Shown here piece by piece: positions 35,868 to 44,295 of a stretch of DNA of 64,000 bases; within the stretch, counting starts at the first letter, position 1, and the number at the start of each line of letters is the position of its first letter. Location: positions 165,589-229,588 of the forward strand of contig NZ_WBMS02000013.1 of the NCBI RefSeq assembly GCF_008923205.2, in the 5' to 3' direction. Below the pieces are notes generated by a model that did not search any database, had not been told where the DNA came from, and saw nothing but the letters and a program-made list of their open reading frames with translations. Origin of the DNA: Actinomadura physcomitrii. GTDB lineage: Bacteria > Actinomycetota > Actinomycetes > Streptosporangiales > Streptosporangiaceae. A program made the position numbers and the translations under genes.

Positions 35868-36060
35868 CCGCCCTCCCCCGTCCGCCCCGGCCGGAGACGC
35901 CGTCTCCGCCTCCCCGGACGCATCCTGATGCCGTGTAACGTGACTCACATTCTGGCCCTTCGCAGTGAGATCGCCTACCCCTTGATGCCGCGCCGCGGTC
36001 ACCGCGACACGCCCGAGGGCCATTCGCCGGGGTCACCGTGACGCCTTGGCCGCAACGAGG

Positions 36061-36093
36061 CGAGGACGGCCCCCGGCATGGGAGCCGTCCTCG
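36061..36093. terminator. Terminator downstream of the lipase gene
   Basis: A perfect 10-base stem, CGAGGACGGC ... GCCGTCCTCG, with a 13-base loop starts 14 bases past the lipase stop codon (36107). It separates the lipase from the PucR gene downstream on the same strand. Confidence 0.75.
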
Positions 36094-36106
36094 TCAGGCC
36101 CCCATC

Positions 36107-37387
36107 TCAGAAGAGCGGACAGTTCGACGGCGCGGCCTTCCCTGCGAAGCGATCGCCGATCCAGGCCGTCACGTCATTGATGGCGATGCTGTCGGTCAGC
36201 AGGTGCTCCCCGGGGTAGGAGGAGTTCCACTGCGTGGTGATGCCCGCCTTGCAGTAGCGCGAACGGGTGTCCTCTTCCGCCTGTGTGGCGATGACCTCCT
36301 CGAAGACTCCCCGATACTGGAAGGTGGGGAAGTCCATCTTGTACTTGGCACCGGAATTCGGGCCGCCGATGTCCGCGCCGAGCTTCTGCGCGTCGACCGC
36401 GTCTCCCCAGGACATTCCATCGGAACCCTTGAGCGCGTAGAGCTGGTCGAGGGTGTAGTGATTGGTGGTGTAGTTCTCGACGTTGGCGCCGAGGAACGAC
36501 GCCAGCGTGCCGTACAGGCAGTTGCTCGTCGCGTTCTTGACCGCCTGCCGGCCGTTGTCGTTCAGCAGCTGGTCGAACGGCAGGTTCGGATATGCCTGGT
36601 GCAGGCCGATCTGCGCATCCGCCAGGAAGCCGGCGAACGGCCCCCCGTTCAGCTGCTTGCCCACCAGCCGCAGGTCACCCGGCACGCCACCGGCCGCGAC
36701 ACCCGCCATGTGCAGCTCAGGCGCGTAGGAGGAGGCAAGCTGTGCCCCCCACAGAGCGGCGGCCCCGCCCTCGGAGTACCCGGAGATCGCGACCTTCCCA
36801 TCGGAGGCCAACGACCCGCCGGGGACCTGCCGCGACGTACGGACGATGTCCAGCAGCGCGTGCCCCGCGTTCTGACCGGCCATGTAGGTGTGGGTCTGTC
36901 CGTCCAGGTAGCCGACGCCGTCGGTGGCCGCGACCGCGAACCCGGCCTTCAGGAACGCCTCGACCTGCTCGCCCTCGTACTCGTCCTGATAGGCGCCCGC
37001 GAGTTGCTTGGAGAAGGCGCACTGCGACCCCAGCCCCACCGTGCCCGGGTTGAACGCCACAACGGGACGAGAACCGGGCCCCGCCCAGGTCGCCGTGGGA
37101 ACGGCCACCGTCCCCGAAACCGCGATCTTCTTACCTTGCACGTTGGTGGAGGCGTACTGCACCTTCCACGCCTTCATCGGGACGTTGCCCGGGACGTGCG
37201 GCAGGGCGACCGAGCGGCACGCGAGCAGATCGCCCGGGTTGCCGTCGACCGATGACGGCGCGGTGTAGATGGCCGCGTCCGTCGCCGCACATCCCGAAGG
37301 TGCGGCTTCCGCGTCCGCCATAGCGGCCATGGGCGCCGTCGTCGCGGCGCCCATGGCCACCGACAGCACGAGTGTTCGCAGTTTCAC
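36107..37387 (-). CDS. Secreted lipase (LIP family)
   Basis: The protein has 426 residues with a Sec signal peptide (MKLRTLVLSVAMGAATTAPM, then cleavage near AMADAEAAP). The nucleophile elbow AISGYSEGG holds Ser205, and the likely catalytic His is in YPGEHLLTD near residue 390. The place where family members have Asp (GxxDE) reads RGVFEEV, so the acid residue appears to be Glu. Paired Cys residues (for example CAFSKQ, NCLYG, RYCKAG, NCPLF) suggest disulfides outside the cell. It probably hydrolyses extracellular lipids or esters. Confidence 0.85.
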   Translation of the reverse strand: MKLRTLVLSVAMGAATTAPMAAMADAEAAPSGCAATDAAIYTAPSSVDGNPGDLLACRSVALPHVPGNVPMKAWKVQYASTNVQGKKIAVSGTVAVPTATWAGPGSRPVVAFNPGTVGLGSQCAFSKQLAGAYQDEYEGEQVEAFLKAGFAVAATDGVGYLDGQTHTYMAGQNAGHALLDIVRTSRQVPGGSLASDGKVAISGYSEGGAAALWGAQLASSYAPELHMAGVAAGGVPGDLRLVGKQLNGGPFAGFLADAQIGLHQAYPNLPFDQLLNDNGRQAVKNATSNCLYGTLASFLGANVENYTTNHYTLDQLYALKGSDGMSWGDAVDAQKLGADIGGPNSGAKYKMDFPTFQYRGVFEEVIATQAEEDTRSRYCKAGITTQWNSSYPGEHLLTDSIAINDVTAWIGDRFAGKAAPSNCPLF

Positions 37388-37968
37388 GATGACTCCAGGG
37401 GATGGGAGAGGAACGCAAGCGACTGTGCGTCAAGGGCGCCGCCGGCCCCTACAACGAACGCCACGCATTTTCCGCATCCGGTGTAGCGGACTCCTGAGCC
37501 TTCCCCGGCCTCACCTGTACCGATGGCCCGCGCCGACAGCAAGCAAGAAGATCGCCCTCGCGCCTGGCGACCTTCGGGCGCCGAGCACGCCGCCGCGCGT
37601 CCGATGACCCGACCGGCCTGCTCCGCCGCCAACTCGACGCGGTGGAAGAGGCGGACACCTCGCGTCCTCGTCCTCGATCGGGAGAACTGAGGGGCGGCCC
37701 CTGTTCTGCTCCAAGGACACCGAGCCGTGCGACGCAGATCTCTCCAAACGCTCAACTACGACCGGGTCTCCCGCCGATACCGCCATTCCATAAGTTTTTC
37801 ATACCGAACACCAAGAGCATCCCTCCAATACAGCGGTCGCTCGCCACTGAGCCAATAATCGGCCCTCGAGAGAGCCGCAGAGACAAGCTCGCGATCAGGG
37901 CGACCCACTACTGCATTAGAAGGCCCCAGGACGGGTAACCAAGAGCGGTAGCGTGTTCATTCGGCCAG
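37388..37968. other. Gap of 580 bases without a supported gene
   Basis: It lies between the lipase (-) and a TetR gene (+), so promoters for both should be here. Frames on both strands are short, Arg-rich and without ribosome sites. The part 37790-37930 is AT-richer than its surroundings. I see no repeat, RNA gene or palindrome of note. Confidence 0.4.
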
Positions 37969-38613
37969 TTGGCCATGACAATACGGGCGAGCACCGTGAG
38001 ATCGGATGAATCGGGCATGAGGGACGAGGAAGAAGAGCCGAAGGACCGTATACGCGGCGTCGCCGGTCGGCTGTTCGGCGAGCTCGGCTATGATGCGGTA
38101 TCCACCCAGATGATCGCCGACGCCGCGGGCATCGACGCCCATGCGGTCGCCGATCATTACCCCAGCAAGGCCGCACTTTACCTCGCCGTACTCGGACGCC
38201 TTCAGCGGCTCTGGACGGATCAGATGGCGTCGGTCCTCGCAGGCCACGAGCCCACCGCGGACGGCGTGATGACACTCATGGATCGCTATCTCGATTTCTG
38301 CCTCGATCACCCGGAATATCCTCGCCTTCTGATGTTTCGCTGGATGTCCGATGCCAGCGACATCCAGGGCGCCGAAGAGCAGATTCTAGCGCCCACAGTG
38401 AACGAATCAGTCAGGGCCGTCCGCCGGATCGTCACTCCGGGAATGGATGCGGAGGCTGCAATGTGGACCATCGTGTGGACGGTTCACGGCTACCTGCAGG
38501 CGGGATTCTTGGACGAATCCGCGCGGCCGTCGCCTCCAGAAGATCCGGCGATTCTGGACCGGTTCCGTTCTCATCTTCATCAACTCATCCGCATGCTCTT
38601 CGCCTCCGGCTGA
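37969..38613 (+). CDS. TetR-family regulator
   Basis: The protein has about 214 residues; a start at MRDEEEEPKD (38017) is also possible. The HTH is RIRGVAGRLFGELGYDAVST followed by QMIADAAGIDAHAVADHYPSKAAL. The C-terminal domain (MTLMDRYLDFCLDHPEYPRL) is of the common actinobacterial type. It has no intact neighbour gene: upstream is the non-coding gap and downstream are remnants of an aldo/keto reductase and a carboxylesterase, so its former target may be lost. Confidence 0.83.
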   Translation: MAMTIRASTVRSDESGMRDEEEEPKDRIRGVAGRLFGELGYDAVSTQMIADAAGIDAHAVADHYPSKAALYLAVLGRLQRLWTDQMASVLAGHEPTADGVMTLMDRYLDFCLDHPEYPRLLMFRWMSDASDIQGAEEQILAPTVNESVRAVRRIVTPGMDAEAAMWTIVWTVHGYLQAGFLDESARPSPPEDPAILDRFRSHLHQLIRMLFASG

Positions 38614-38659
38614 CGCTGATCCGCGGGATTCCCGACCCGAAACAGGTCTGCGGATGTGA

Positions 38660-38905
38660 CTTTTCTCCGCCACACGCTCGGCGCTGCGGGTGCCGGGGAC
38701 CGGCACGATGACGTCGCTTTGGGCCAGCAGCCACGCGAGGGCGAGCCAGGCGACGGCGGCGTCCTTGGATGCGGCCAGGTCGGCCAGTTGCTGGACGGCA
38801 GCCAGGTTCTTTCGAAGTCGCCGGACTGCCAGCAGCACCGTCACCGGGTGGACGGCATGCGCCTTTCGGATCGTCTGCCGGCCAGCGGAAGCGCCTTCGC
38901 AATGG
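38660..38905 (-). pseudogene. Aldo/keto reductase remnant with internal deletion
   Basis: The minus strand reads CEGASAGRQTIRKAHAVHPV, then jumps to RKNLAAVQQLADLAASKDAA, WLALAWLLAQSDVIVPVPG and TRSAERVAEK. These are two pieces of an AKR that in intact enzymes are separated by about 90 residues, so a large internal deletion has occurred. No start codon or N-terminal barrel is present. Confidence 0.68.
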
Positions 38906-39028
38906 CGCAAGCGCTGACACAGGCCGACCAGCTACCGCAAGCCGGTTGCCGACCTGCAGGGTACTGGGAGCAGGGAGCGCCCACGGGGACCAAGCACTCG
39001 CCGGGCAGAACTTTATCCCCTTGTGTCT

Positions 39029-39555
39029 CATCTGAGCCTGACACAGAGGGGTTCGGGCGACTACAGCCTGCTGGACCAGCAGGCCGCCCTGCGGTGGGTG
39101 CAACAGAACATCGGCCAGTTCGGTGGTGACCCGCATAAGGTGACACTGTTCGGTGAGTCCGCCGGCGCCACCTACACCTGCATGAACGTGGCCTCGCCGT
39201 CCGCGGCCGGCCTGTTCGGCTCAGCGATCGCGGAGAGCGGTTGCGGCATCCCCGGACCTTCGATCACGCAGGCCAAGGAGTCGGGAGCCAAGGTCGCCAG
39301 GAAGCTCGGCTGTACCCAGGGCGATGCCGTCTCGGTGGCCTGCCTACGCTCCAAGTCCACCCAGGAGATCAGCGACGCGGCCGACAGCGCCCTCGGCGGA
39401 GGTGTCGGCATCAACAATGCCTCGATCCCTGCCGTCGGCGGCGGCGTGCTCCCCCATCAGCTCAACGCTGCCCTGCAGAGCGGCAGCTACAACCGCGTTC
39501 CGATGATCATCGGAACCAATCTCAACGAGGGGCAACTGCTCGCCGGACTCCTCGG
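39029..39555 (+). pseudogene. Type B carboxylesterase internal fragment
   Basis: The plus strand encodes GSGDYSLLDQQAALRWVQQN, IGQFGGDPHKVTLFGESAGA with the catalytic Ser, and ESGCGIPGPS, on to MIIGTNLNEGQLL. Both ends are missing: no signal or N-terminal domain precedes it, and near 39555 the frame runs into the antisense of the ligase stop region. The junction lies just outside the stop codon of the duplicated ligase, so the duplicated block was probably inserted into or next to this gene. Confidence 0.75.
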
Positions 39556-39561
39556 AGCACG

Positions 39562-41133
39562 CTACGGGTTGAGTGAGGCTCTCAGGTCGGTCTTACGGAC
39601 CTTGCCTGCCGCCGTGCGCGGCAAGGTGTCGACAAGGATCAGGCGCTCTGGAGTCTTCTGCCGGGCCGCTCCTGCGGCCGCGAAGTGATCACGGACGGTG
39701 TCCATGTCGAGGTAGGCGCCAGGGTGCAGGACCGCGAACGCGCAAACACGTTCGCCGTACCGCTCGTCGGGCTCGGCGATCGCGACGGCCTCGGCGACGG
39801 AGGGGTGCGCCGCAAGCAGGTCCTCGACCTCCTTCGACGAGATCTTCTCTCCACCTCGGACGATGATGTCCTTCAACCGGTCGGTGACCGTCAGATAGCC
39901 GTCGTCGTCCATCCGTCCGACATCCCCTGTGCGGAGCCAACCGTCCTGCGTGAACGCCGCCGCGTTCAGAGCATCGTCGCGGTAGCCGGGAAACAGCTCG
40001 GGGCCGCGGGAGAGGATCTCGCCGTCCTGACCGAGAGGCAGTTCCCGACCTTGGGCGTCCACGATGCGGACCTCGTTGCACGGCATCGGGCGTCCATCGG
40101 TGCGCGCGCGTTTGGCGAGCGGGTCGTCCGGGGTGCCGGAGCTGATCGTGGGGTGCTCGCTGGATCCGTAGGAACGGTAGGCCGCGACGCCTGCGCGTTG
40201 AGCGCGTTCGACCAGCACGGGCGGGACACTGGCTGCACCAACGAGGTAGTCGCGCAAGGTACCGGTGCCGCGTCCGGTGCGCTCTGCGGCGTCGAGCAGC
40301 GCCGCCAAGTGGAAAGGGACACCTGCTGAAGATGTGACTCCGTGGCGATGGATGAGATCCAGCGCGACTTCAGCGTTCCAGCGCTCCATGAAGACGGTCG
40401 AGAGTCCATGAATCAACGCTCGCAGGACAACGTTCAGCCCGGCGACATGGCCGGGAGGAAATGCATCCAGGTAGACGACGCCGTCCGCGTTGCGGCGGAC
40501 ACCGGGGAGCGTGGCCATCTCCGCGATGAGCGTCCGGTGCGTGTGCTGGACGCCCTTCGGCTCGGCGGTGGTGCCGGACGTGTAGACCAACACGGCCACC
40601 TCGTCCGGCGGCGCGGGAGCACGGGCCGGCAGAGACTCGGAGGCCTCGAGTTCCGTCCAGGCGGTGGCGCCGCGCGGCACCGGAACGTCGGCGCCGTCAC
40701 GGATCGCGATGACCGCGCGGAGATCAGGCAGATCGTCCCGGACGGCCAGTACCTCCGCTGCCATCCCCGGAAAGGCGATCAGCGCGGCAGCACCGGACTG
40801 ACGCAGGACGAAGGAGACCTCCCGGAGCTTGTAGATCGGCACGATGGGCAGCGCGACCGCACCGCACAGCAGCACGGCGGCATGGACGATCGCGTTCTCG
40901 ACCCGGTTCGTCAGCTGGAAGGCGACGACGTCTCCCGGCCGGACACCGAGGCCGGCGAGCCCGGCGGCGACCCGGTCGGCCCGTTCGAGAACCTCCGGCG
41001 ACGTTGTCTCGGTCGTCCCTGATTCACGGTGGAAGACCAGATCAGCGGGCCGCCGAGCAACGCCTTCCCGCAAGGCGGCCGCCAGCTCGTCAGGGGCGCT
41101 CGCCTGCACCTCGGTCGCGTTCTCGATCGTCAC
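39562..41133 (-). CDS. Acyl-CoA synthetase, AMP-forming (copy 2)
   Basis: The protein has 523 residues and is closely similar to copy 1 along its whole length, with the same motifs (VLVYTSGTTAEPKGV, GWLRTGDVGRMDDDGYL, PRTAAGKVRKTDLR). Differences are scattered substitutions and a shorter N-terminus by one residue (EVQASAPDEL region). Its stop is TAG where copy 1 has TAA. It lies downstream of the P450 - SDR - aldehyde dehydrogenase operon, so it probably activates the acid that operon makes. Its start overlaps the broken hydrolase copy 2. Confidence 0.9.
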   Translation of the reverse strand: MTIENATEVQASAPDELAAALREGVARRPADLVFHRESGTTETTSPEVLERADRVAAGLAGLGVRPGDVVAFQLTNRVENAIVHAAVLLCGAVALPIVPIYKLREVSFVLRQSGAAALIAFPGMAAEVLAVRDDLPDLRAVIAIRDGADVPVPRGATAWTELEASESLPARAPAPPDEVAVLVYTSGTTAEPKGVQHTHRTLIAEMATLPGVRRNADGVVYLDAFPPGHVAGLNVVLRALIHGLSTVFMERWNAEVALDLIHRHGVTSSAGVPFHLAALLDAAERTGRGTGTLRDYLVGAASVPPVLVERAQRAGVAAYRSYGSSEHPTISSGTPDDPLAKRARTDGRPMPCNEVRIVDAQGRELPLGQDGEILSRGPELFPGYRDDALNAAAFTQDGWLRTGDVGRMDDDGYLTVTDRLKDIIVRGGEKISSKEVEDLLAAHPSVAEAVAIAEPDERYGERVCAFAVLHPGAYLDMDTVRDHFAAAGAARQKTPERLILVDTLPRTAAGKVRKTDLRASLNP

Positions 41134-42130
41134 TCCGCATCGCCCTTCCGGTCGTCAACGGGCACCGTTCGCCGGGAGGAGATCGTGTCGCCCCAGGACG
41201 CGAGGCGATTCCAGAGCTCCTGCCTGCGCCCCGCAAAGTTGTGGCAGTGGGCCGATCCCTCGATGACCACCAGTGTCACGTCAATGGAGGCGCGATAGCA
41301 GGCGGGCTCCGCGTGCGCGTCGGGCGTGACGTCGACCTGCCCGAACCCGAGGAAGACCGGCACGTCGACCGCTTCGGCGTACCGGCGGACGTAGCCCGGC
41401 GTCGTGACCTCGGAGGCGGCTCGGACGGGCACCCGCGATTCCGCCGCGTCATCGGCGCGGATGACCTCCTCAGGCACGTCGGCGCCGTGGAACAGCGGCC
41501 GCAACGGCTCTCGTGGCACGATCGTCGAGATCGCGTCCAGGGCCGTTCCCGTGCTCGCGCGGAAGATGGCCTCGCTCTCCTCGACACGTTCCTCAAGGAC
41601 GTCGGACGTGACCTCCTCATCGTGAACGTGGTGATGTCAACGCCGTAGCCGAGGAGCGCGACGGCGTCGTACGCTCCGGCCCGCGCTTGGACCATCGTGG
41701 TGAGGCAGGCCCCCATCGAGTGCCCTGCGCCGATCAGCGGGAGGTGCGGCAGGGGCCGCAGGCCGGGGACGAGCATTCCGTCGTCCAGGCGCGCTCTGAC
41801 CTGGGCGGCGACGGCCGCATCACCGCTGGCCAGGAGTTGCAGGTCCACCCCTCCGGACGCGGTCGGGTCGGCGCTGCCGCCGACACCGAGATGGTCAAGG
41901 GCGATGACGACGTATCCCCGACGAGCGAGGCGCCGAGCGAAGCTGTAACCCTCGTGACCGGGTACCTCCAGATGCCAATATTTCTTGTCATAGGTGCCGC
42001 CGGCCAGGCACAGGATCGCGCCCTTCACCTCGGCGGCGTCCTCCGGCGCGAAGATCCAGGCCGTCTGGCTCAGCGGCTCTCCTGTCCCGATCTCCTCGGT
42101 GACATCGAAGGAGTGATCCAACGGTCGCAC
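41130..42130 (-). pseudogene. Alpha/beta hydrolase copy 2, frameshifted
   Basis: The N-terminal part from GTG at 42130 is intact (LCLAGGTYDKKYW, GAGHSMGACL). Near 41630 one base is missing compared with copy 1 (AACGTGGTG against GACGTTGGTG), after which the frame is wrong. The C-terminal half continues in another frame (LFHGADVPEEVIRADDAAES, EGSAHCHNFAGR) to the stop at 41130, which still overlaps the ligase ATG. The single-base nature suggests recent loss, or a sequencing error. Confidence 0.8.
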
Positions 42131-42164
42131 GATGGCCTCCCCACGCGGATACGTCCAGACACAA

Positions 42165-42190
42165 AGTTATCTATGCTAACTTAGTAGCTC
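42165..42190. promoter_or_regulatory. Regulon palindrome, site (b), upstream of hydrolase copy 2
   Basis: CTATGCTAACTTAG (42171-42184); its reverse, CTAAGTTAGCATAG, matches the motif at 29820-29833, 45768-45781 and 53415-53428. It lies between the P450 stop (42210) and the hydrolase start (42130), 41 bases upstream of that start. It suggests a separate promoter for hydrolase-ligase even though the P450 operon is upstream on the same strand. Confidence 0.6.
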
Positions 42191-42209
42191 CGCTTTCGGC
42201 GATCGTGCT

Positions 42210-43433
42210 TCACCCCGCACCTTCACGCCTCTCCGAACACGCCTCTCCGAAGCCGGACAGCCGGAGTTCCATGAGGCCGTGCACGTTGGACCAGTACGCC
42301 CTCGGCGTCGCACCGTGCGCCAAGCGGTACACGGGAACGGCCTCATGCCAGCCGCGGAGCGCGATGTTCATCTCGATCCGGGCGAGATGCGAGCCGAGGC
42401 AGCGATGCGGACCCCCGCCGAACGCCAGGTGCGGAGTGGTACGCCCCCTCCGCAGATCCACGTGGTCTGCGCCGGCGACCAGCGCGTCGTCGCGGTTCCC
42501 GGCGACCAGCGGAAAGAGGACGAGTTCACCGGCCCTGAGCCGGTGGCAGTCGATCTCCATGTCGTGGACGACCTTCCTACCGATCTCGGGCACCGCGTAG
42601 AAGCGCAGCATCTCCTCGACGATCTCGTCCATGGAACCGCCCGCCGCCGCGACCGCTGCGACGTGCTCGCGGTCCGCATCATGGGTCGCGAGGTGGTACA
42701 TGGCGAAGGCCAGACTCATCGCAACCGTGTCGAGGCCGGCGAGGAACAGCAGGAGGCAGCAGTTGACCAGGACGTCGTCCGAGATCGGGACGCCGTCCAG
42801 CTCCCACGCCGTCGTCTGGGAGAGCAGCTCATCACCGTGCTCCCCGCCGTCGCGCGTGCGTGCGATCGCCGCCTGGAAGTACCCGACCACGGACAGGATC
42901 CCCGCGGCCTGACGGTCGGCGTCGAACGTGCCGTCCGCAGAGGGAGCGAGCGCGAGCTTCTCCCATTCCAGGAATCTCGGGAGCTCGTCGACCGGTAGGC
43001 CCATCATCTCGAGGAAGACCACGGTCGGGAACTGGAGCGCGAACTCCGAGACGTAGTCACATTCCCCCTTCTGCTTGATTTCCGCCACGAGTTCCCTGGT
43101 CCGCTGCTCGAGTCTCGGCCGGAGCAACGCCATCTGGCGCGGGGAGAAGTACCGCGCCAGCAGCCGGCGCCACCGTGTGTGCTCCGGCGGATCGAGCTGG
43201 ATGGGGATCATCTTGAACGGCGGATCCTGGTTCAGCGGGGTGATGACATCGCTGGAGAAGGCGGACGGGTTCTGCAGGCATTCACGTGTCAGGTCGTGGC
43301 CGAGCACCATCCAGTAGGCGCGCTCGGGCTCCTCGACCTTGACGATCGTGTGCTCTCCTCGGAGATCGTCGAACCGGCGACCGGCATCCTCGACCGGCCC
43401 CGCTCCGACCATCCGGTGCTCGGTGAGCGACAT
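42210..43433 (-). CDS. Cytochrome P450 monooxygenase
   Basis: The protein has 407 residues from the ATG at 43433; the longer open frame upstream covers the SDR. P450 signatures: I-helix LLLFLAGLDTVAMSL, the ExxR pair in VEEMLRFYAV, and the heme loop FGGGPHRCLGSHLAR with its Cys. It would hydroxylate a hydrophobic substrate using electrons from a ferredoxin, which is not encoded next to it. It is 14 bases downstream of the SDR. With the SDR and aldehyde dehydrogenase it forms an alcohol-to-acid oxidation route. A truncated copy lies at 29864-30175. Confidence 0.9.
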   Translation of the reverse strand: MSLTEHRMVGAGPVEDAGRRFDDLRGEHTIVKVEEPERAYWMVLGHDLTRECLQNPSAFSSDVITPLNQDPPFKMIPIQLDPPEHTRWRRLLARYFSPRQMALLRPRLEQRTRELVAEIKQKGECDYVSEFALQFPTVVFLEMMGLPVDELPRFLEWEKLALAPSADGTFDADRQAAGILSVVGYFQAAIARTRDGGEHGDELLSQTTAWELDGVPISDDVLVNCCLLLFLAGLDTVAMSLAFAMYHLATHDADREHVAAVAAAGGSMDEIVEEMLRFYAVPEIGRKVVHDMEIDCHRLRAGELVLFPLVAGNRDDALVAGADHVDLRRGRTTPHLAFGGGPHRCLGSHLARIEMNIALRGWHEAVPVYRLAHGATPRAYWSNVHGLMELRLSGFGEACSERREGAG

Positions 43434-43447
43434 GTCCGTCCGATCTC

Positions 43448-44266
43448 TCAGCGCACCGAGAATCCGGCGTCGAGCGCCCACTGGGTGCCGGTGATGAAGG
43501 CCGCCTCGTCGCTCACGAGGTAGGCCACCGCGTTGGCGATGTCCTCTGGCTGGAGGATCTGGATGGGCAACAGGTTCTGCATGGCCGCGATGTTGGTGTT
43601 CGGGTCGGCGGCCATCTTCATCATCGCTTCGTTCGTGGTCATGCCCGAGACCACGCCGGTCGGGTGGATGGTGTTGACCCGGATCGAGTGCTCCGCGTAC
43701 TGCTGCGCGAGGACCTGCATGTATCCGACCAGGCCGCGCTTGGCCGCAGTGTAGGCCTGCGCCGAGGGCAGGTCGCTGCCGGTGCCCTTGAGTCCCGCAC
43801 TCGAGCTGACCAGGACGATCGATCCCCCGTTGCCTCCCTCGATGAGCTTGTCGATCGAGGCCTGCACGGTGTTGAAGGCGCCGGTGAGAATGACGTCGAG
43901 CGTGTCCTGCCATTCCTGGGCGACGTTCTCGGGCGCGCCGTAGCGGATCATCCCGGCGTTGGCGATGACGATGTCGATGCGACCGAGCCGCGCGTAGCCG
44001 TCCTCGAAGACCTGCTTCACCGCCGCCAGGTCGCGGACGTCGGCCTCGCCCGTGACCATCGTCCGGCCCTCCTTCGCGACCAGGGCGGCGGTCTCCTCCA
44101 GTTCCTCCCGGGTGGCGCAGGAGTAGTCGAAGCTGGCGATGTCCTTGCAGATGTCGAGCCCGATGATGTCGACGCCCTCTCGGGCGAGGCGCACGGCGTG
44201 CGCGCGTCCCTGGCCGCGGGCGGCTCCGGTGATGAAGGCGACGCGCCCCTCGAGGCTTCCGGTCAT
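43448..44266 (-). CDS. Mycofactocin-coupled short-chain dehydrogenase
   Basis: The protein has 272 residues. The opening GRVAFITGAARGQGRAHAVR and the insert DICKDIASFDYSCATREELE are the hallmarks of the mycofactocin-associated SDR family, which keep a tightly bound nicotinamide that is recycled through mycofactocin. The active-site Tyr and Lys are in AQAYTAAKRG. It oxidises an alcohol to an aldehyde or ketone. It is placed between the aldehyde dehydrogenase (29 bases upstream) and the P450, so it probably oxidises the P450 product. Confidence 0.87.
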   Translation of the reverse strand: MTGSLEGRVAFITGAARGQGRAHAVRLAREGVDIIGLDICKDIASFDYSCATREELEETAALVAKEGRTMVTGEADVRDLAAVKQVFEDGYARLGRIDIVIANAGMIRYGAPENVAQEWQDTLDVILTGAFNTVQASIDKLIEGGNGGSIVLVSSSAGLKGTGSDLPSAQAYTAAKRGLVGYMQVLAQQYAEHSIRVNTIHPTGVVSGMTTNEAMMKMAADPNTNIAAMQNLLPIQILQPEDIANAVAYLVSDEAAFITGTQWALDAGFSVR

Positions 44267-44295
44267 GGCGGTTCTCCCTTACTACAAGGTCCCGG

